Shown here: positions 10,242 to 22,289 of the stretch, in pieces | Layout of the letters: every line of letters starts with the position of its first letter | How positions within the stretch are numbered: the stretch's first letter is position 1 | DNA from: Kalaharituber pfeilii | Taxonomy: Eukaryota > Ascomycota > Pezizomycetes > Pezizales > Pezizaceae | Assembly (NCBI GenBank): GCA_015179045.1 | Contig: WHUZ01000076.1 | Location: forward strand, 186,001 to 250,000 | Direction of reading: 5' to 3' | DNA: 64,000 nucleotides | The notes under the pieces: model-generated | Seen by the model: only the letters and a program-made list of their open reading frames with translations | What the model was told of the DNA's origin: nothing | The model's database searches: none | Position numbers and translations under genes: made by a program

Positions 10242-13200
10242 TTTTTTTATTTATTTTTTATTTCATTACTCGCATGCCGCCTGGCAGGCTATGGCGAGGG
10301 TTAGATACATGATAGATGGATGAATAATGAAAATATGGACTATGAGTAATGGATAGATGAAAAATTAAGAATAAACGTAAGGAAGATTACTCTGCCGCCC
10401 AATCCAACACCCCGCCAGTGTTCTTCCCTCCTCCTCCTCCGATCTTGACAGCTCTTTCAACCCGCCTCTCCTCTCGGTAGTCTTCTCTTCCACGTCTCAC
10501 ACTCGTTCATAATATGTTCGAAGTTCTCGAGGTCTTTGCCGCACCATCTGCATTCGGGTGAGGTGTCCCTTCCTATTTGATGTCTCCACTGTCGTAGCCC
10601 TTGTTCCCCAGGATTCCTGCGAGCGTGGCTACCTCCTCCTGATCCCAGGTATTCCAGTGGCCTGTACGACAGCTGCAATCTTTTCCTCTCTTCGGCTCTC
10701 CCCTCTTTGGCGTGTTGTCTCATGCCCGCCTCGGTCACTGTCTCGTCTTGATATTGCATTGCCGTGGCGATTTTCGCCGCCATGTCCGCCCTGGTGTTGC
10801 CTTCGACCTCTTTGTGCGCCTTCACCCATAATACCGCTATGTCGCGGTCCCCCGGGCTGTCCTCTCTTCCCACCGCCTCCTTACGGACCTTGCGGGTCCC
10901 TCCAGTGTTGGGTCTCCCTTCGCTATCTTTTGCATTCTCGCTATGGTTACCCTGGAATCCGTGATGACTAATAGCTCCCCTTCCCTCCCTAGAGCTTCCC
11001 CCACGGCTATTAATTCCGCGTCGTTCACCGTGCAGCGCACTCCCAGGTATACTGAGGTGTCTGTGCTGCCCTGGTGTACTCCGGCACCCGTTTTGTCTTC
11101 TACCCTACTCCCATCAGTGTATACGCTCGACCACCCTTCCCCCTCCTCCCTGGCAATGATGTCCTCCCAGTCCTCTCTGCGGAGGTCCTTGGGGTGAAAC
11201 GGGTGTACGTGAAGTGGTAGGGGGTCACAGTGCTTGAGCGATCCTCTCATGTACCTGGTGTCTGGTTGTGGGTCCCTGATCGGCTCCTCTCTGAACCTTA
11301 GCGCTCTGGCTTCTACTCTCTCCACCTCCCCGCTGACAAACGCCTCGACCGATTCCAGATTCGACAGGCTCTCCACCATGTCTCTCCACATTCCCCATGG
11401 GCCCCGGTTATCTCCCTGGCCACCCCATACTGCTATTTCTCGAGCTGTCAAAGTTTGTACTCCGCAGGGGCGCCTTGAACGTAGCTCGCCCATGCCCAAC
11501 TGCCCCAGGTCGCTATGTTCCTGGCAATGCTTGTGTATAGTTGTCTTCTTCTGGCTGGTGGTAACTTGTGTAGCCGGGATACTACCCGCCATGCCGCCTT
11601 CCCCAATTGTAATCTCCTGTTGAAGTGGTCATCGAATTTCATTTCCCAGTTGATGTACAGTCCTACCAGCCTGTAGCTTTGTCCTTTTGTGCCTATAATG
11701 ATGGTTTCGGTCTTCTGGAAGTCCAACTCGAACCCTTCCTCCAGTGCCTCCTCGGTCAGTTTCGCACGGTGCTCTCGTATGTCCTTTTTCAGTTGTTTCA
11801 GCGACTTATTACGCTGTGAAAGTCATCCACGTAAGATCTGGAGAACCTCGTCTGTCTGCTTTCTCTGCCACTGGGGCTATCCCCATGAGGAAGGGTGCCG
11901 GGGATAGAGGAGATCCTTGAGGTGTTCTATCGGTCATTCTGCTCTCTCCCCTAATCTTCCCATCCCAGGAGACCTGAAACTTAGTCGGTTGTAGAAAACC
12001 TTCCACAAATGTCGCTATGTTCGGATCGATGGTCTCAATTCTTCTCACCACCTTCTCCCTCCGTAGGTGGTTGAAGGCTGATTTTATATCATCCCCGACT
12101 ATCGCCATCCACTCGTCTCTCTGGAGTCTCCTGTCTACCTCCTTCAGCACCTGTCTCTGTAAGTCCTCCACTCCCCGCATCGGTCTGCCTCCCAGCTGGG
12201 TTTGTCTAAACAGTTCGTCCCGCCTTTGGATGAGGTCGGCTACTACCTTCTGGCCCAGCTTGGCTACTGTGTTCAACAGAGTGATTGGTCTCCAGCCTGC
12301 TGGATCGTCCCTTGGTCTGCCCTTCTTGTGTATCATTAGAACGCTAAACCCCCTAGCAAACTGATAGTTCCCGTTTATGTATTCGACAATCTCTTCTCTG
12401 ACCGCTGTCCAGAGTGTGGACTCCTTTAGGATCTTCAGGATTCCATACTGTATACCATCCGGACCTGGTGCTGACTTAGATTTTGTCTTCATCAGGGCTT
12501 TGTCTATTGCCTGTCTTGCTTCTTCTCTTTCAATGAGTAGCCCGGTTGGAGTCCCGGTGTTCTGTTTCTCGTTGGGCTCCACTGTGACGAAATTTCGCTC
12601 TATTAGCGCCTCCATGATTTGCTGGTCTGTACCCGGGATATCCATAAGCTCGCGCTCTCTGAATGGGTCTCGTGCCAGTCTGAATATATCCCACGGTGAC
12701 ATTATTCTGTCTTATTCCATATACTCCTCCCAGTACGTCTTCTTCTTTTCCCTTATGATGTCTCTCAACAGTCTCCTGGCTCTTGTTTTCTCCTGCCGTG
12801 TGTTCCCCTTCCGCAGTATATATTTCACCATTTTCCGCGCCGCCTTTACTTCTTTGTCGAACCATCTCTTTGAATGTTCCGTGATGTGTGCGTCCTTCGT
12901 GAATGTTTGACTCAGCCTGACTAGTAGTTCGTACGCATTGACATCCTTCTTCAGTAGCTTGTCTCCCCATTTCTGTACGAAGTCCTCCCATCTGTCCCAA
13001 TCCATTAATTTCATGGTTCTGATGACTGGACTGTGAGTCTTTAGTCGTCCGTATATCATCGCATGGTCTGCCCCAGCTATCCACATGATGCCCCTGGTCT
13101 TCCATTCGCCTCGTCTTACAAACACTAGGTCCAGTATGGCCGTCCTCGGTGTACCCTCGACCATCCATGTCCACGTTACTGTCCCTTTTGGGATTTGTTG

Positions 13201-13545
13201 TTCGAGTCCGTGAGCCCAGAGGGTATCCCTTAACACGGTTCCTCTTTTGTCCCTCTTATTGCTCCAATCATCATGATGGCTGTTGCAGTCTCCGATTATC
13301 ATGTCTGAGTCCCCTATCTCTTCCAGTTCCTCTTCCACGTCCGTGTCGCTGTTCCAGTATACTCCAGTTATCTTTCGTCCCTGCAGGTAAATGCTTACAT
13401 GCCGGTTTCCCCTTCGCACCCTGATGTCTTGAACTAAGTGTTTCCGTGCATACGCCGCAATCATCCCCGTCCGACCTGGGGTGTGTATTGTAGTGAATGC
13501 AGGGTGAAATGTGGTTCCTCCTCCCGGCGCTCTCCAACGTTCTCC
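10242..13545 (-). mobile_element. LINE, longest ORF2 copy in the window (tail A)
   Basis: Flanks share GCAAAGGTCG (10232-10241 and 13546-13555). Read on the minus strand it enters within the endonuclease domain and runs through RT, RNase H and CCHC to DWAAE-stop at 10389, a short 3' UTR, tail A (arms GCCT/AGGC) and poly-A. ORF1 and the start of ORF2 are missing by 5' truncation. The domain order AP endonuclease, RT, RNase H, CCHC is that of I/Tad-like clades (established knowledge). Confidence 0.92.
10389..13545 (-). pseudogene. LINE ORF2 (endonuclease-RT-RNase H-CCHC), decayed
   Basis: Endonuclease: GTTFHPAFTTIHTPGRTGMI, MIIGDCNSHHDDWSN, TWTWMVEGTPRTAILDLVFV, GADHAMIYG, with the catalytic Asn, Asp and His contexts visible. 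An in-frame TAA follows EEYME (12712). RT: KSAPGPDGIQYGILK, FSVLMIHKKGRPRDDPAGWR, GDDIKSAFNHLRR, TPQGSPLSP. The catalytic box SYVDDFHS is in a shifted frame near 11850. Then RRRQLYTSIARNIATWGSWA and a TGA where another copy has Arg (AEYKL-stop-QLEKW). RNase H: SVYTDGSRVEDKTGAG, NDAELIAVGEAL, LLVITDSRV, a frameshift near 10850, then VLWVKAHKEVEGNTRADMAA. CCHC: CRWCGKDLENFEHIMNEC. At least three frameshifts and two stops make it inactive. Confidence 0.9.
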
Positions 13546-13555
13546 GCAAAGGTCG

Positions 13556-14193
13556 CTGCTAGCTTGTTTCATGATTTGAGATCTCAATTGCTCTACACTC
13601 CGCTCACGTCACCTTGTCGCGAAAAAGATGGGTTAATCATGTCATGTATGTACTATGGTGATAAGCAATTTAAAGAGTCAGACACCGCTCGCTGAATTCA
13701 ATCTCTTTATTGCTGCCGCTTTTTCATCGTATGCCAAGCTACCTATGGTGAATGATTGTAGGCAAAACCTTGGCAATCCTGGTCTCCCGAGCCTGTACCA
13801 TATAGACAGCCTCTGTCACAGCTTCTACGAACTACCTTAACTTTTCCACCTCCCTCTCCTGCAGGGCACGCTACCCCTTCAGCTCCTCCTCTGACGGGGC
13901 CTTCCGCACTATCACACCTCTGCAACCTTCCTTCCCGCGCGACACTGCCTCTTCTGCGTCTCACACAGCCTACAGGCATCCTCACTGCTCCAATCTTTGT
14001 CAACCAGTTTCTCGATGGGCCCTTCCCATTCAGAAGCCACATGAGCCCTCTCACACTCTTTCTCCACCGCCTTGGGATACCCGCCTTTCTGTGCCTGACG
14101 CCCTCCTCTCGGGGCTGCCTGCTGTCGTATATGCTCCTCCGTAAGGAATGCCTGCTGACATTATACGAGTGGGAGGGTCTGCGAGGGCTGCTT
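13556..14193. other. Unassigned stretch with Cys-rich coding relic
   Basis: Minus-strand frames between about 14150 and 13860 read HVASEWEGPIEKLVDKDWSS, then EDACRLCETQKRQCR, with frame changes. It resembles part of a small Cys-containing protein common in repeats, but I do not recognise it. No intact gene is visible. Confidence 0.35.
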
Positions 14194-14541
14194 TGTCACG
14201 GTGAGGGCTATAGAAGTATAGAGATACCGTTGAGTCTATTGAACGTAGAGTCGCAAGAACAGCAGGTTTATATACATGAGAAAGTATAGCATAACGTGAC
14301 TTGTGAACTATGACTGAATAGGAAATTATCAGGGAAGATATCATATCAGGAAAGGTGAGAAGGGCACGGGATGCGTGGCTTGCAAGAGAACGCCGTGGCG
14401 TAAGCCACAGAAAAGCTGGCGTTGTGGCGTATTCATACACAATCCAATAGCGAGGTTAAATGCATGAGTGGAACGACAAAATAATAGAGAAGATAAATAA
14501 TAATAATAGCAACAGGTGGCAATGGATGTAATGTTCCGACA
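14194..14541 (-). repeat. Ty1/copia LTR
   Basis: On the minus strand this 348-bp segment starts TGTCGGAACATT and ends CACCGTGACA, giving TGTC...GACA inverted ends. A purine tract (GAGAGAGAG) sits just before it and a copia pol relic lies upstream, so it is the 3' LTR. The matching 5' LTR is not in the window. Confidence 0.75.
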
Positions 14542-14559
14542 CTCTCTCTCAGACATTGC

Positions 14560-15861
14560 AGCCAAGTTGACGTGAGAACTGATGTACTTCACATGTTCGA
14601 GGGCTTTGGTGCATAGATTGGAAGAGTTGGTATCTGTTTGGAGATAGTCAAGAGAGAAATCATCAGCTGCAAGATGCTTACGAGTAAAATGGTAGTGAAT
14701 ATCTATATGCTTCGTTTTTTGGTGTTGTACTGGATTGTTGGATATATCGATGGAGGCTGTATTGTCACACCAAAGATGTACTGGAATTTCAAGGCCGAGT
14801 TCCTGAAATCCATAGAGGTACCAGACAGCTTGATGAGCACAGAGGGAGAGGGCAACGTACTCTGATTCTGTAGTGGAAACAGAGATGCAGTTCTGTTTCT
14901 TAGATCCCTATGTGATTAGACAACCTTCCAATATGAATGCATATCTAGACCATGAACGTCGAGTATCCAAGCATGGTGCATGTGTAGTATCTAAGTATCC
15001 AACAAGAGCAAGTGGCTAATGATGAAGGTATTTCAAATTCCAATGACATGTTTCAGAAAGATAACGAAGGACCCTTTTAAGAGCTGTATGATGCAATTCG
15101 AGGGGACGAGAAGTAAACTGAGAGAGAAAAGAGACAGAGAATACAAGACTCGAGTGAGTTTCAGTAATAAGATATATGAGCGAACCAATTATTTGCTGAT
15201 ACAGGTTAGTGTCGATAGGCTGTTCCTCAGGTGTAGCTTTGCAGAGTTTGACTTTAGGGTCCAGTGGGGTTGTAACTGACCAGTAGCTATCCATACTGAA
15301 TTTTTGAAAGATTTGTTTGGCATACTAGGACTGGAATAGAATAATGCTTTCTCTATCTTGTATAACTTCGATACCTAGTAACTACTACAGTTTTCCCTTT
15401 ACAGTTACTGTAAAGTGCTTCTTTAGATACTCAGTTAAGCGATCCAGATCAGTGTGGGTACTACAGACAGTAAGATCATCAATGTAAACTACAAGAATAG
15501 TTCTGTGGGTAGCATTATAGAAAATGAAGATGTATGGATTGAAGTATAATGGTATAAAACCAAGGGTGACAATCACTGAGGATAGTTTTTTATACCACTT
15601 CAGAGATGCTTGTTTAAGCTCATATAATGCCTTCTTGAGATGAAGAACCTGGCCTTCTAGGCTGATGCCTGATGAAGGTAGTATCCAGATTTCTTCGTCC
15701 AAATTGATATTCAGAAACACTGTCTTGATATCCAATTTCTTAAGTAACAAGCCTAGTGAGGCAGCGAGAGCAATAATGAGACGCAGAGAATCATACCGTG
15801 TAATGAATACGAACGTCTTATTATAGTCAATACCGGGTTTCTGACTATTAGTGAGCGGCAT
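14560..15861 (-). pseudogene. Ty1/copia pol relic (RT and RNase H)
   Basis: RT: KPGIDYNKTFVFITRYDSLR, KKLDIKTVFLNINLDEEIW, LKKALYELKQASLKWYKKL and the catalytic VVYIDDL. Then YQQIIGSLIYL, LKRVLRYLSETCHWNLKY, and RNase H KKQNCISVSTTESEYVALS followed by IPVHLWCDNTASIDISNNP and KTKHIDIHYHF. Stops occur after LKYLHH and elsewhere. gag, protease and integrase are lost. The MITE at 15851 sits at the broken 5' side. Confidence 0.85.
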
Positions 15862-16181
15862 GAGCCGAGCCAGCTCGAGCTCAAACGAGCCAAGATCATG
15901 CTAGTGTTTTTCTTGCCAGCTCGCTAAAATGCTTAGCCAGTGCAAGGTTTCATAAACTGTAAATACCTAATATAGTAATAATTAGAGACTTGGAGCTCAT
16001 TCTGACCTACCAATAACTTCGAAATGCACAATTTAGCTGATAGTAGTGAGAAAGATGAAAATTTAGCTTAGCTTAGTTTAGTTTGTCAATATTATATATA
16101 TAATCAATCCAGGCTCGATCTCATGCCAGGCCAGCTCGAGCTCACCCTCCAGCTCGGCTTGAGCTAGCTCGTGCCGCTCAC
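15851..16181. repeat. MITE copy 2 (GTGAGCGG TIR, TA target)
   Basis: A 331-bp element is homologous along its length to 3801-4142: the same TIR (one change, GTGAGCGGCATGAGC on the left) and the same core text around AAGATCATGCTAGTGTTTTT. TA flanks both ends (15849-15850 and 16182-16183). It was inserted into the copia relic. Confidence 0.9.
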
Positions 16182-16184
16182 TAA

Positions 16185-16680
16185 GAGTTAGGTAAGGGAC
16201 TCGGACAAGATCTCAGAATAATAACTGATGCGGGTGAGGAAAAAGCAACCACGGGTATTCTGGTAATGATGGGAGATGCACCCCTGGGATGGCAGAGTAG
16301 AAAGCAGGATGTAGTGACCCTTTCCTCTACTGAAGCGGAATATATAGCTCTGGGGGAGGCTGCACAAGAGGCCTTATGGTGGGGAAAAATATTGAAGGAC
16401 CTAGACAGCAGAGACACATTTGTCCCACATGGGTTTTCAGACAGTACTGGAGCCTGCAAACTGTCAGACAACCCAGAATTCCACCAGCGGACTAAGCACA
16501 TCAGGCGGCGCCATCACTTCGTCAGGGAATGTGTGGAGAATGGAGAGCTTCTTGTTTCATAGATATCAGGGAAGGAGAATCCAGCTGATGGACTAACCAA
16601 GGTATTAACAGGACAGAAGTTTACGAAGTTCAAGGGGTACCTAGGAATGATGATTGGGAGGAAATATTGAAAAGATGGGA
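16185..16680 (+). pseudogene. Second Ty1/copia pol relic (RNase H end), plus strand
   Basis: Reads DLRIITDAGEEKATTGILVM, PLGWQSRKQDVVTLSSTEAE with YIALGEAAQEALWWGK, HQRTKHIRRRHHFV, then after a TAG SGKENPADGLTKVLTGQKF. This is the canonical copia RNase H ending. It belongs to a different lineage from the minus-strand relic at 14560-15861 and faces away from it. Followed by a polypurine tract and LTR. Confidence 0.85.
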
Positions 16681-16787
16681 CCAAGATCTGGAAGGAAATA
16701 TAATGTTGGGAGCATTCATGTGGACTGGTGGACCGTGGCTGGCAATAATGGGTATTGACTTTCAATGGGTGCTAGATTAAGAGGGGG

Positions 16788-17056
16788 TGTTGAACCGACG
16801 GCGTAATCCTAGCACCGACACGGAGGAATTATAGGCCGGCGGTTTGACAGATAGTTGACTGTGGCGTTTGAAAAGTTTTTTTACTGTGGCAATTGTGAAG
16901 GTCGCTGCAAGGGACATATAAGTCACGGGTCCTGTACATACTGGAGACTTCTGCTGCAATTAATTAATTCTCTCCGCTCGAAAGCGTGACCTCTTGATAG
17001 TGCTGGGTTCTCTGTGGCTGGATTTTATTGCCTCCTTTGTAATTATTCTCATAACA
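16788..17056 (+). repeat. Ty1/copia 3' LTR, probable
   Basis: The LTR starts TGTTGAACCGACGG immediately after the polypurine tract AAGAGGGGG. An end at ATAACA (17056) would give TGTT...AACA ends, but this overlaps a degraded tail-A-like text (17049-17095), so the 3' edge is uncertain. Confidence 0.55.
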
Positions 17057-17449
17057 GCCCATAGGGGGGTATAAGAGTAGTGGTGGGAAAAAAATCCCGA
17101 AGGGATTCCGCGCTTTACTCGTGTTGGTTGCCCCCAGCTCATGACCCTACCGGTAACGCCAGCACCGAACTGGGTCTATAAATTCCGGCTATCACCCTGT
17201 CCCCCGCGAAAGTAGAAATGCCCTAATCGCGTAAACCAGACCTCCTGGAACCCAAGTAGCAGTAACCGTCCTGGAAAACCCCGCCAAACCCCAACTTTGG
17301 AATGAGAAATTCTTGATTCCTTGTTGTCCGCGGTTTCATTGCTGCTTTTAAGCATCATTTCTCGATCGATATGATTTACATAGTTTAGCGAAAAAAAATT
17401 TCGACCGACACCAATTTATTCCTAATCCAAGGTTCGTTCAATACTTGGA
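17057..17449. other. Gene-free stretch with degraded tail A
   Basis: AGCCCATAGGGGGGTATAAG with the following AGTAGTGG and a short A-run resembles a decayed tail A. No gene is seen in the rest. Confidence 0.4.
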
Positions 17450-17460
17450 CATCGATCTCG

Positions 17461-18383
17461 TTTTTTTTTTTTTATATCAATACTCGCTTGCCGCCCGATG
17501 GGCTATGGCGAGGGTCTTTATTAAAAGAAAAAACAACTCTCACTAAACACTCCTCCTAACTAACTACATGTGTTGCCCGCAGAGCTCTCTCATGGTGCGG
17601 GTGAAAGGCCCGGCCGGTATGTCCTACTTCCGTCCCCTCTCCGAATCATACCGTTCCGTCCTCAACCAACGTCCCCCAAGCCTCACCCTCCCAACCTCAG
17701 TCTCCCTCTCCAGGTAAGCTACCACCGAACTGGTCTTTTTCCCTTCCTCAACCAGCGTGGTCTTCCTCCTCAACCAGCGAATTCCGGCGATCCTTCCCAC
17801 ATCCTTATTCGCTGCCTCCAACCAATATTTGACCTTCCCTAGGTCCTTCCGTAGTGCAATCCCGTGTATTACTATGCCGGCTTTGCCTCTGGTGGTGGCA
17901 TCGGGATTGGTTGGCGGGGGGGCGGAGGTGCTCTTGTGGCGGGGAGTCTTCTGTGTCTCTGCCCTATGTCGCTTGAAGGCTGCGTCTTGACTCGACAGCG
18001 ATTTTCTGGCAGTTGGGGGAGGGGGGGTTTTTCTTGAAGGCGGAGTGGGGGGGGGGGGGGTTACTGGCACCCCCTGTGTTGGGTGGAGCTCCCAGGACTG
18101 TGTGGTCGACCGGCGTTGACGGCGCAATCTTCCTGGCCTCCTCATCGCTGAGTTGGCGTTTAATCTCGTATGGCTGGTTGGGAGCAGGAGCCTTCCCCTT
18201 TCTCTTCTTTGTCCGGGGCGGCGATGGCAGTGGTGGCGGTGGTGGTGGTGGCGGTGGCGACGGCGATGGCTCCTCCGCGAGCGCAGTGTGGATCGGGCTG
18301 AAGCCTAGGGCTTCGGATGTGGGCTCCACCGGCTCCGTGTGTATGCACGTGATGGGGCTGAGCCCCAGTGTCTGTGGTGGTGG
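17461..18383 (-). mobile_element. ORF1-only element with tail A
   Basis: Flanked by a perfect 11-bp duplication CATCGATCTCG (17450-17460 and 18384-18394). Minus-strand order is ORF1-like coding (18383-17624), a 3' UTR with CCCGCACCATGAGAGAG, GCGGGCAACACATGTAGTTA and AATAAAG, then tail A (arms GCCC/GGGC) and poly-A. It is 5'-truncated within ORF1. Confidence 0.92.
17624..18383 (-). pseudogene. ORF1-like protein, frameshifted at a G/C run
   Basis: The first frame reads TLGLSPITCIHTEPVEP, LGFSPIHTA, polyproline and KRKGKAPAPNQPYEIKRQLS with DEEARKIA. Length change around the long G/C runs (18035-18062) moves the reading to the second frame with DAAFKRHRAE, GIVIHGIALRKDLGKVKYWL, IAGIRWLRRKTTLVEEGKKT, SSVVAYLE, VRLGGRWLRTERYDSERGRK-stop. 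It ends at the same point as the other ORF1-only copies and has no zinc knuckle. Confidence 0.82.
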
Positions 18384-18394
18384 CATCGATCTCG

Positions 18395-19105
18395 TTATTA
18401 CCAATGGTCAATGTCATCTCATGACTCTATGATTCGATAATACCAGTCATCGCATTGTTAATTAAGTTTCTTGCCATAGAACCCTGAATATAACACGACC
18501 GCGTCAGCTCCGATACCTGGGTACTGTAAAGGAAGACCCACTGCTACTTCTACCTCTAATACCTCTACAGCACGAACATTATCAAGCCTTCCATTGCTTC
18601 TGCATCCTGTTTGCTAGTACCTCAAAGTCTGTTCACTTCGAATCGTATTTATAAACTCCTTTCCATCTCATATAATACTTGTCCTGCTATAATATACTTC
18701 CAAAAGCACCCGGATAGGAAATGAATCTTGATAACAATTTTGACAAATATTACCCTTATCTTACCATATCCTAACAAGTATTCTTTTTCTCAAAGGATCA
18801 TGAGTGACGTACAACCTAGTCCTGAACCATCACGCCGATACAATCTCCCGAAACATGAACCCCTCCTTCCCCCATTCCCTCCTCCCTACCCGTCCATACC
18901 CATTAGCTACAGTGGTTCCGAATTTTGCGCATGGAAGGCAGAAGGGGAGGGGGTTATATCGTGTGGGTGGTTGCTGTACACAGTAGCGACAGGATATGAT
19001 CTGGGCAAGTTAAATGTCAGCAAGCGTCCAAGAAACGTACAGGGTGTGCGCGGAATGGGAGCAACTGAGATAATGTAACCTTATCCGACAAGAAAGGGGA
19101 TGAGA
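18395..19105. other. Gene-free stretch
   Basis: AT-rich sequence with one plus-strand open frame (18804-19078, MSDVQPSPEPSRRYNLPKHE). No family match, no intron signals and no neighbour support it; treat as non-coding. Confidence 0.35.
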
Positions 19106-19115
19106 GGGAGAGTAA

Positions 19116-20597
19116 TTTTTTTTTATTTTTTTTATTTCATTACTCGCGTGCCGCCTTGTAGGCTATGGCGAGGGTTTAGATACATGCAAGACAGTAACTG
19201 AATAGTAACTCGCAGATAAAACCATAAAATGAGAATGAACGTATAATAAATCCTCCGTCTACTCCGCCGCCCAGTCCATCACCTCCGCCAACGTTATCTC
19301 CCCCCCTCCCTCGTCTCTTGACAGCTCCCTTAATCCCTCCTCTCCTCTCGGTAGTCTCTTCCTCCATGCTTCACACCCTCTCATGATGTGCTCAAAATTT
19401 TCATAGTCTCTTCCGCACCACCTGCATTCGGGAGAGGTCTCCTTCCCTACCTGGTATCTCCACTGCCGTAGTCCCTTGTTTCCCAGAATTCCCGCCAGCG
19501 TGGACACCCTTCTCCTGCTCCCCAAATACTCCAGTGGTCTATACGACAACTTTAATCTCTTCCTCTCCTCGGCTCTCCACTCTTTGACCTGTTGTCTAAT
19601 CCCTGCCTCCGTCACCGTCTCATCCTGATATTGCATTGCAGTAGCATCTTTCGCCGCCATGTCTGCCCTAGTGTTACCTCTGACTCCTTTATGTGATTTC
19701 ACCCACATCACCGCTAGGTCATGGTCCTCCCGGGCAATCCTCTCCTCCCACCGCCTCCTCACGAAGTCAGCAGGCCCCTCTGGTGTCAAGTCTCCTATTG
19801 CTATCCTCTGTAATTTCGCTATGGTGACTCTGGAATCCGTGATGACCAGCAACTCCCCCTCTCCCTCCAAGGCTTCCCCCACCGCTATCAATTCCGCGTC
19901 GTTCACCGTGCATTGCCTCCCCAGGTAGACAGAAGTATCTTTGCTCCCCTGGTGTACTCCGGCTCCTGTCTTGTCTTCTCTCCTGCTCCCATCTGTATAT
20001 ATACTCACCCACCCCACCCCTTCCTCTCTGCGGATGATGTCTTCCCACTCCTCTCCACTAAGGTCTTTGGGATGAAACTGATGTATATAGATTGGTAGGG
20101 GGTCGCGGTGCTCGAGCGAACCTCTTAGGTATATAGTCTCCGGTTGCGGGTCCCTCATCGGTTCCTCCTCAAACCTCAATGATCGTGCTTCCACCCTCTT
20201 CGCCTCTCCGTCCACGAAAGTCTCAACCGACTCCAGATTCGCCAGCCCCTCCACCACATCCTTCCGCGTCCCCCATGGGGCGCCGACTATCTCCCTAGCC
20301 ACTCCGTACTGCCACTTCTCAAGTTGTCTGATCTTATGGTCCGAAGAGGAGGCTTTAGCATAACCCGCCCATGCCCAACTTCCCCAGGTCGCTATGTTCC
20401 TAGCAATGCTTGTATACAACTGCCGTCTTCTAGCGGGCGGTATTTTGTATAGCCGTGATGCTACCCGCCACGCCGCCTTCCCCAGTTGCAGCCTCCTGTT
20501 GAAGTGGTCATTGAACTTTAGCTCCCTGTCTATATACAGCCCTGCCAACCTGTAGCTTCGTCCCTTTGTCCCTATCACAATGGTCTCAGACTTTCGC
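19116..20597 (-). mobile_element. 5'-truncated LINE with open RT-end/RNase H/CCHC frame
   Basis: Flanked by GGGAGAGTAA (19106-19115 and 20598-20607). Tail A (arms GCCT/AGGC) and poly-A are at the left end. The coding part is one uninterrupted frame, so this is a young or well-preserved copy compared with 10242-13545. Confidence 0.92.
19259..20597 (-). CDS. LINE ORF2 C-terminal part, open, 5'-truncated
   Basis: The frame is open from the truncation point to stop; a start upstream at 20695 lies in flanking DNA and is not part of the element. Order: RT end (SETIVIGTKGRSYRLAGLYI, FNDHFNRRLQLGKAAWRVAS, RRRQLYTSIARNIATWGSWA), linker IRQLEKWQYGVAREIVGAPW, RNase H (WVSIYTDGSRREDKTGAGVH, NDAELIAVGEALEGEGELLV, ITDSRVTIAKLQ, AVMWVKSHKGVRGNTRADMA) with Asp, Glu and Asp catalytic positions visible, and CCHC CRWCGRDYENFEHIMRGC, ending VMDWAAE. 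The endonuclease and RT active site are missing, so it cannot retrotranspose. It is the best reference for the decayed copies here. Confidence 0.9.
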
Positions 20598-20607
20598 GGG
20601 AGAGTAA

Positions 20608-22289
20608 GTAGACCGTAGATGGAGACCAGCACACCGGAGCGAAGATGTGCGGGCGCCAAGCGGACAGCGAAGGAGGGATAGGGAGGGCGTCGCATCCCGG
20701 AGTTGCACTACCCGATATGCCTGCGATAATTATAATTGACCGTTACCGGAGGCGCGTGACTAACCACCGCGAGTGGGATGTGAGGGGCCTTTTTTTATTT
20801 TTATTTTTTAATATCATGCAACCCCGCTTGCAGCTATTCGCCATGGCAGGGCGATGTGAGCGACTTCGCGGGTCCTTCGAGCTAGCACGAGTATTGTCAG
20901 TAGAGTGAACGCTTAGAAATAGCACGCATGACGCCATTTATACACTTATCCTTTCCCCAGACACCCGCCACTCTGCACCCTTCGCAGCAGCAAGCCGCCG
21001 TGGACCTCTCAAGCGGCTGCTTCCTTTGAAGCTCTCAACAGTGACTAAAGTACCTTCCTTCAACTTTATTTTATTGCTCTCTACCTGCTCCAGCTTTAAT
21101 CGCATGCTGGGCGTGACGTTCTGTCAGTACTCGGCCCTCGATTTCCGGAGGGTCAAGTACAACTTGATCCTATGGTGCTAAAAGCTTGCGGTAGAGGTAG
21201 CTCATAAGGGGGTTCTAAAGTTAACAGCTTGTGATACATGCCTTCCATTCCCCACGACCTAGGGCTTTTATAATTTAGTTTTAGCATTAGCTACGCTAGA
21301 ATAGATCTTGGGGAAGTGAATGTTCTCGTGCCCAGACTCTGGAAGCGGCCTAACCTCAGCAGGAAACGACGGCCTCCCAGATAAGCAGCGCACGGAACCT
21401 TATAAGGAGCGTGACTCACTACCAGCGCCAAGGACCTGAAGAGCCGTACAATGTACACTCACTCTGGTTGGTAGCTCCTTCTCGCCTCGTGAACCTACCC
21501 TATTAGGAAATGCCAATCTCGGGTCAGCCGCAACATCTATCTACAGCATCCGCCTCCTCTTCCCTCCCTTTGCTGTTCTTCTCCGTCCCTTCCCTTCTCC
21601 TTTGTTTCCACTCCCTCGTCTCCGTCTTCTCTCCGATTGCCGTCCGCTCACAGCTGCCCCCCATCTAGTCCACCTCCGCCTTTCTCCTGCTCCTGCTATA
21701 GCATGAAACGATCAGACAAGAGCCTCACATCCTCGTAGGGATAGTGGTCTTCATCTACAGCCCACTCTTATCCAATTGCAGGCAGGCAAGGGGCCATTAT
21801 CGCCACTTTGCCCCCTTTCTGCAGGCACAACCTTGCCCAAATCATATCCTGCCGCCGCTGCGTACAGCAACCACCAGCAAGTTGCCACTCCCCTCCTCTG
21901 CTCCCCCCTTCGCCTCCGTACCCTACTTTGGCTCGCTAGATTCGAAAACGAACCTTGGCGGGTACTTAGAATAGCTAATGGATATGTTGATAATTCTTGT
22001 TATAACCCTCCAGCCAGACACCCCGGGAAGCGGCCGATAGGTCTGGACCGGTAAAGCGGGCATGATACATTCGCATGCACAACTACTTTGACGCACAAGA
22101 GGATTGTATTGAAAACCGGAATGGCATATCCGTGAAGAAGCTGTTATTACGGTCTTACAAAAAGCATCACCAAGGAAAGGGTAAGCTGAGGAGCTAAGGA
22201 GAACATCAAACATTTCGAGACCCATAATGGCACTTTTTCTTTAAGTGTCTTTGGAAAGCTGGTGCCAAATGTATTACACAACTGGGCCG
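20608..22289. other. Gene-poor stretch with a possible solo tail B
   Basis: At 20785-20852, poly-T-rich sequence followed by AACCCCGCTTGCAGCTATTC and GCCATGGCAGGG is a minus-strand tail B; GATGTGAG (20777-20784 and 20853-20860) may be its target duplication, though a GGGCC separates one copy from the T-run. I find no supported gene in the rest; pyrimidine-rich sequence spans 21540-21690. Confidence 0.5.

Noticed and set aside
20598..20695. Upstream start of the 478-residue ORF2 frame
   Set aside because: It lies outside the target duplication, in flanking DNA, so the Met there is not the LINE's own start.
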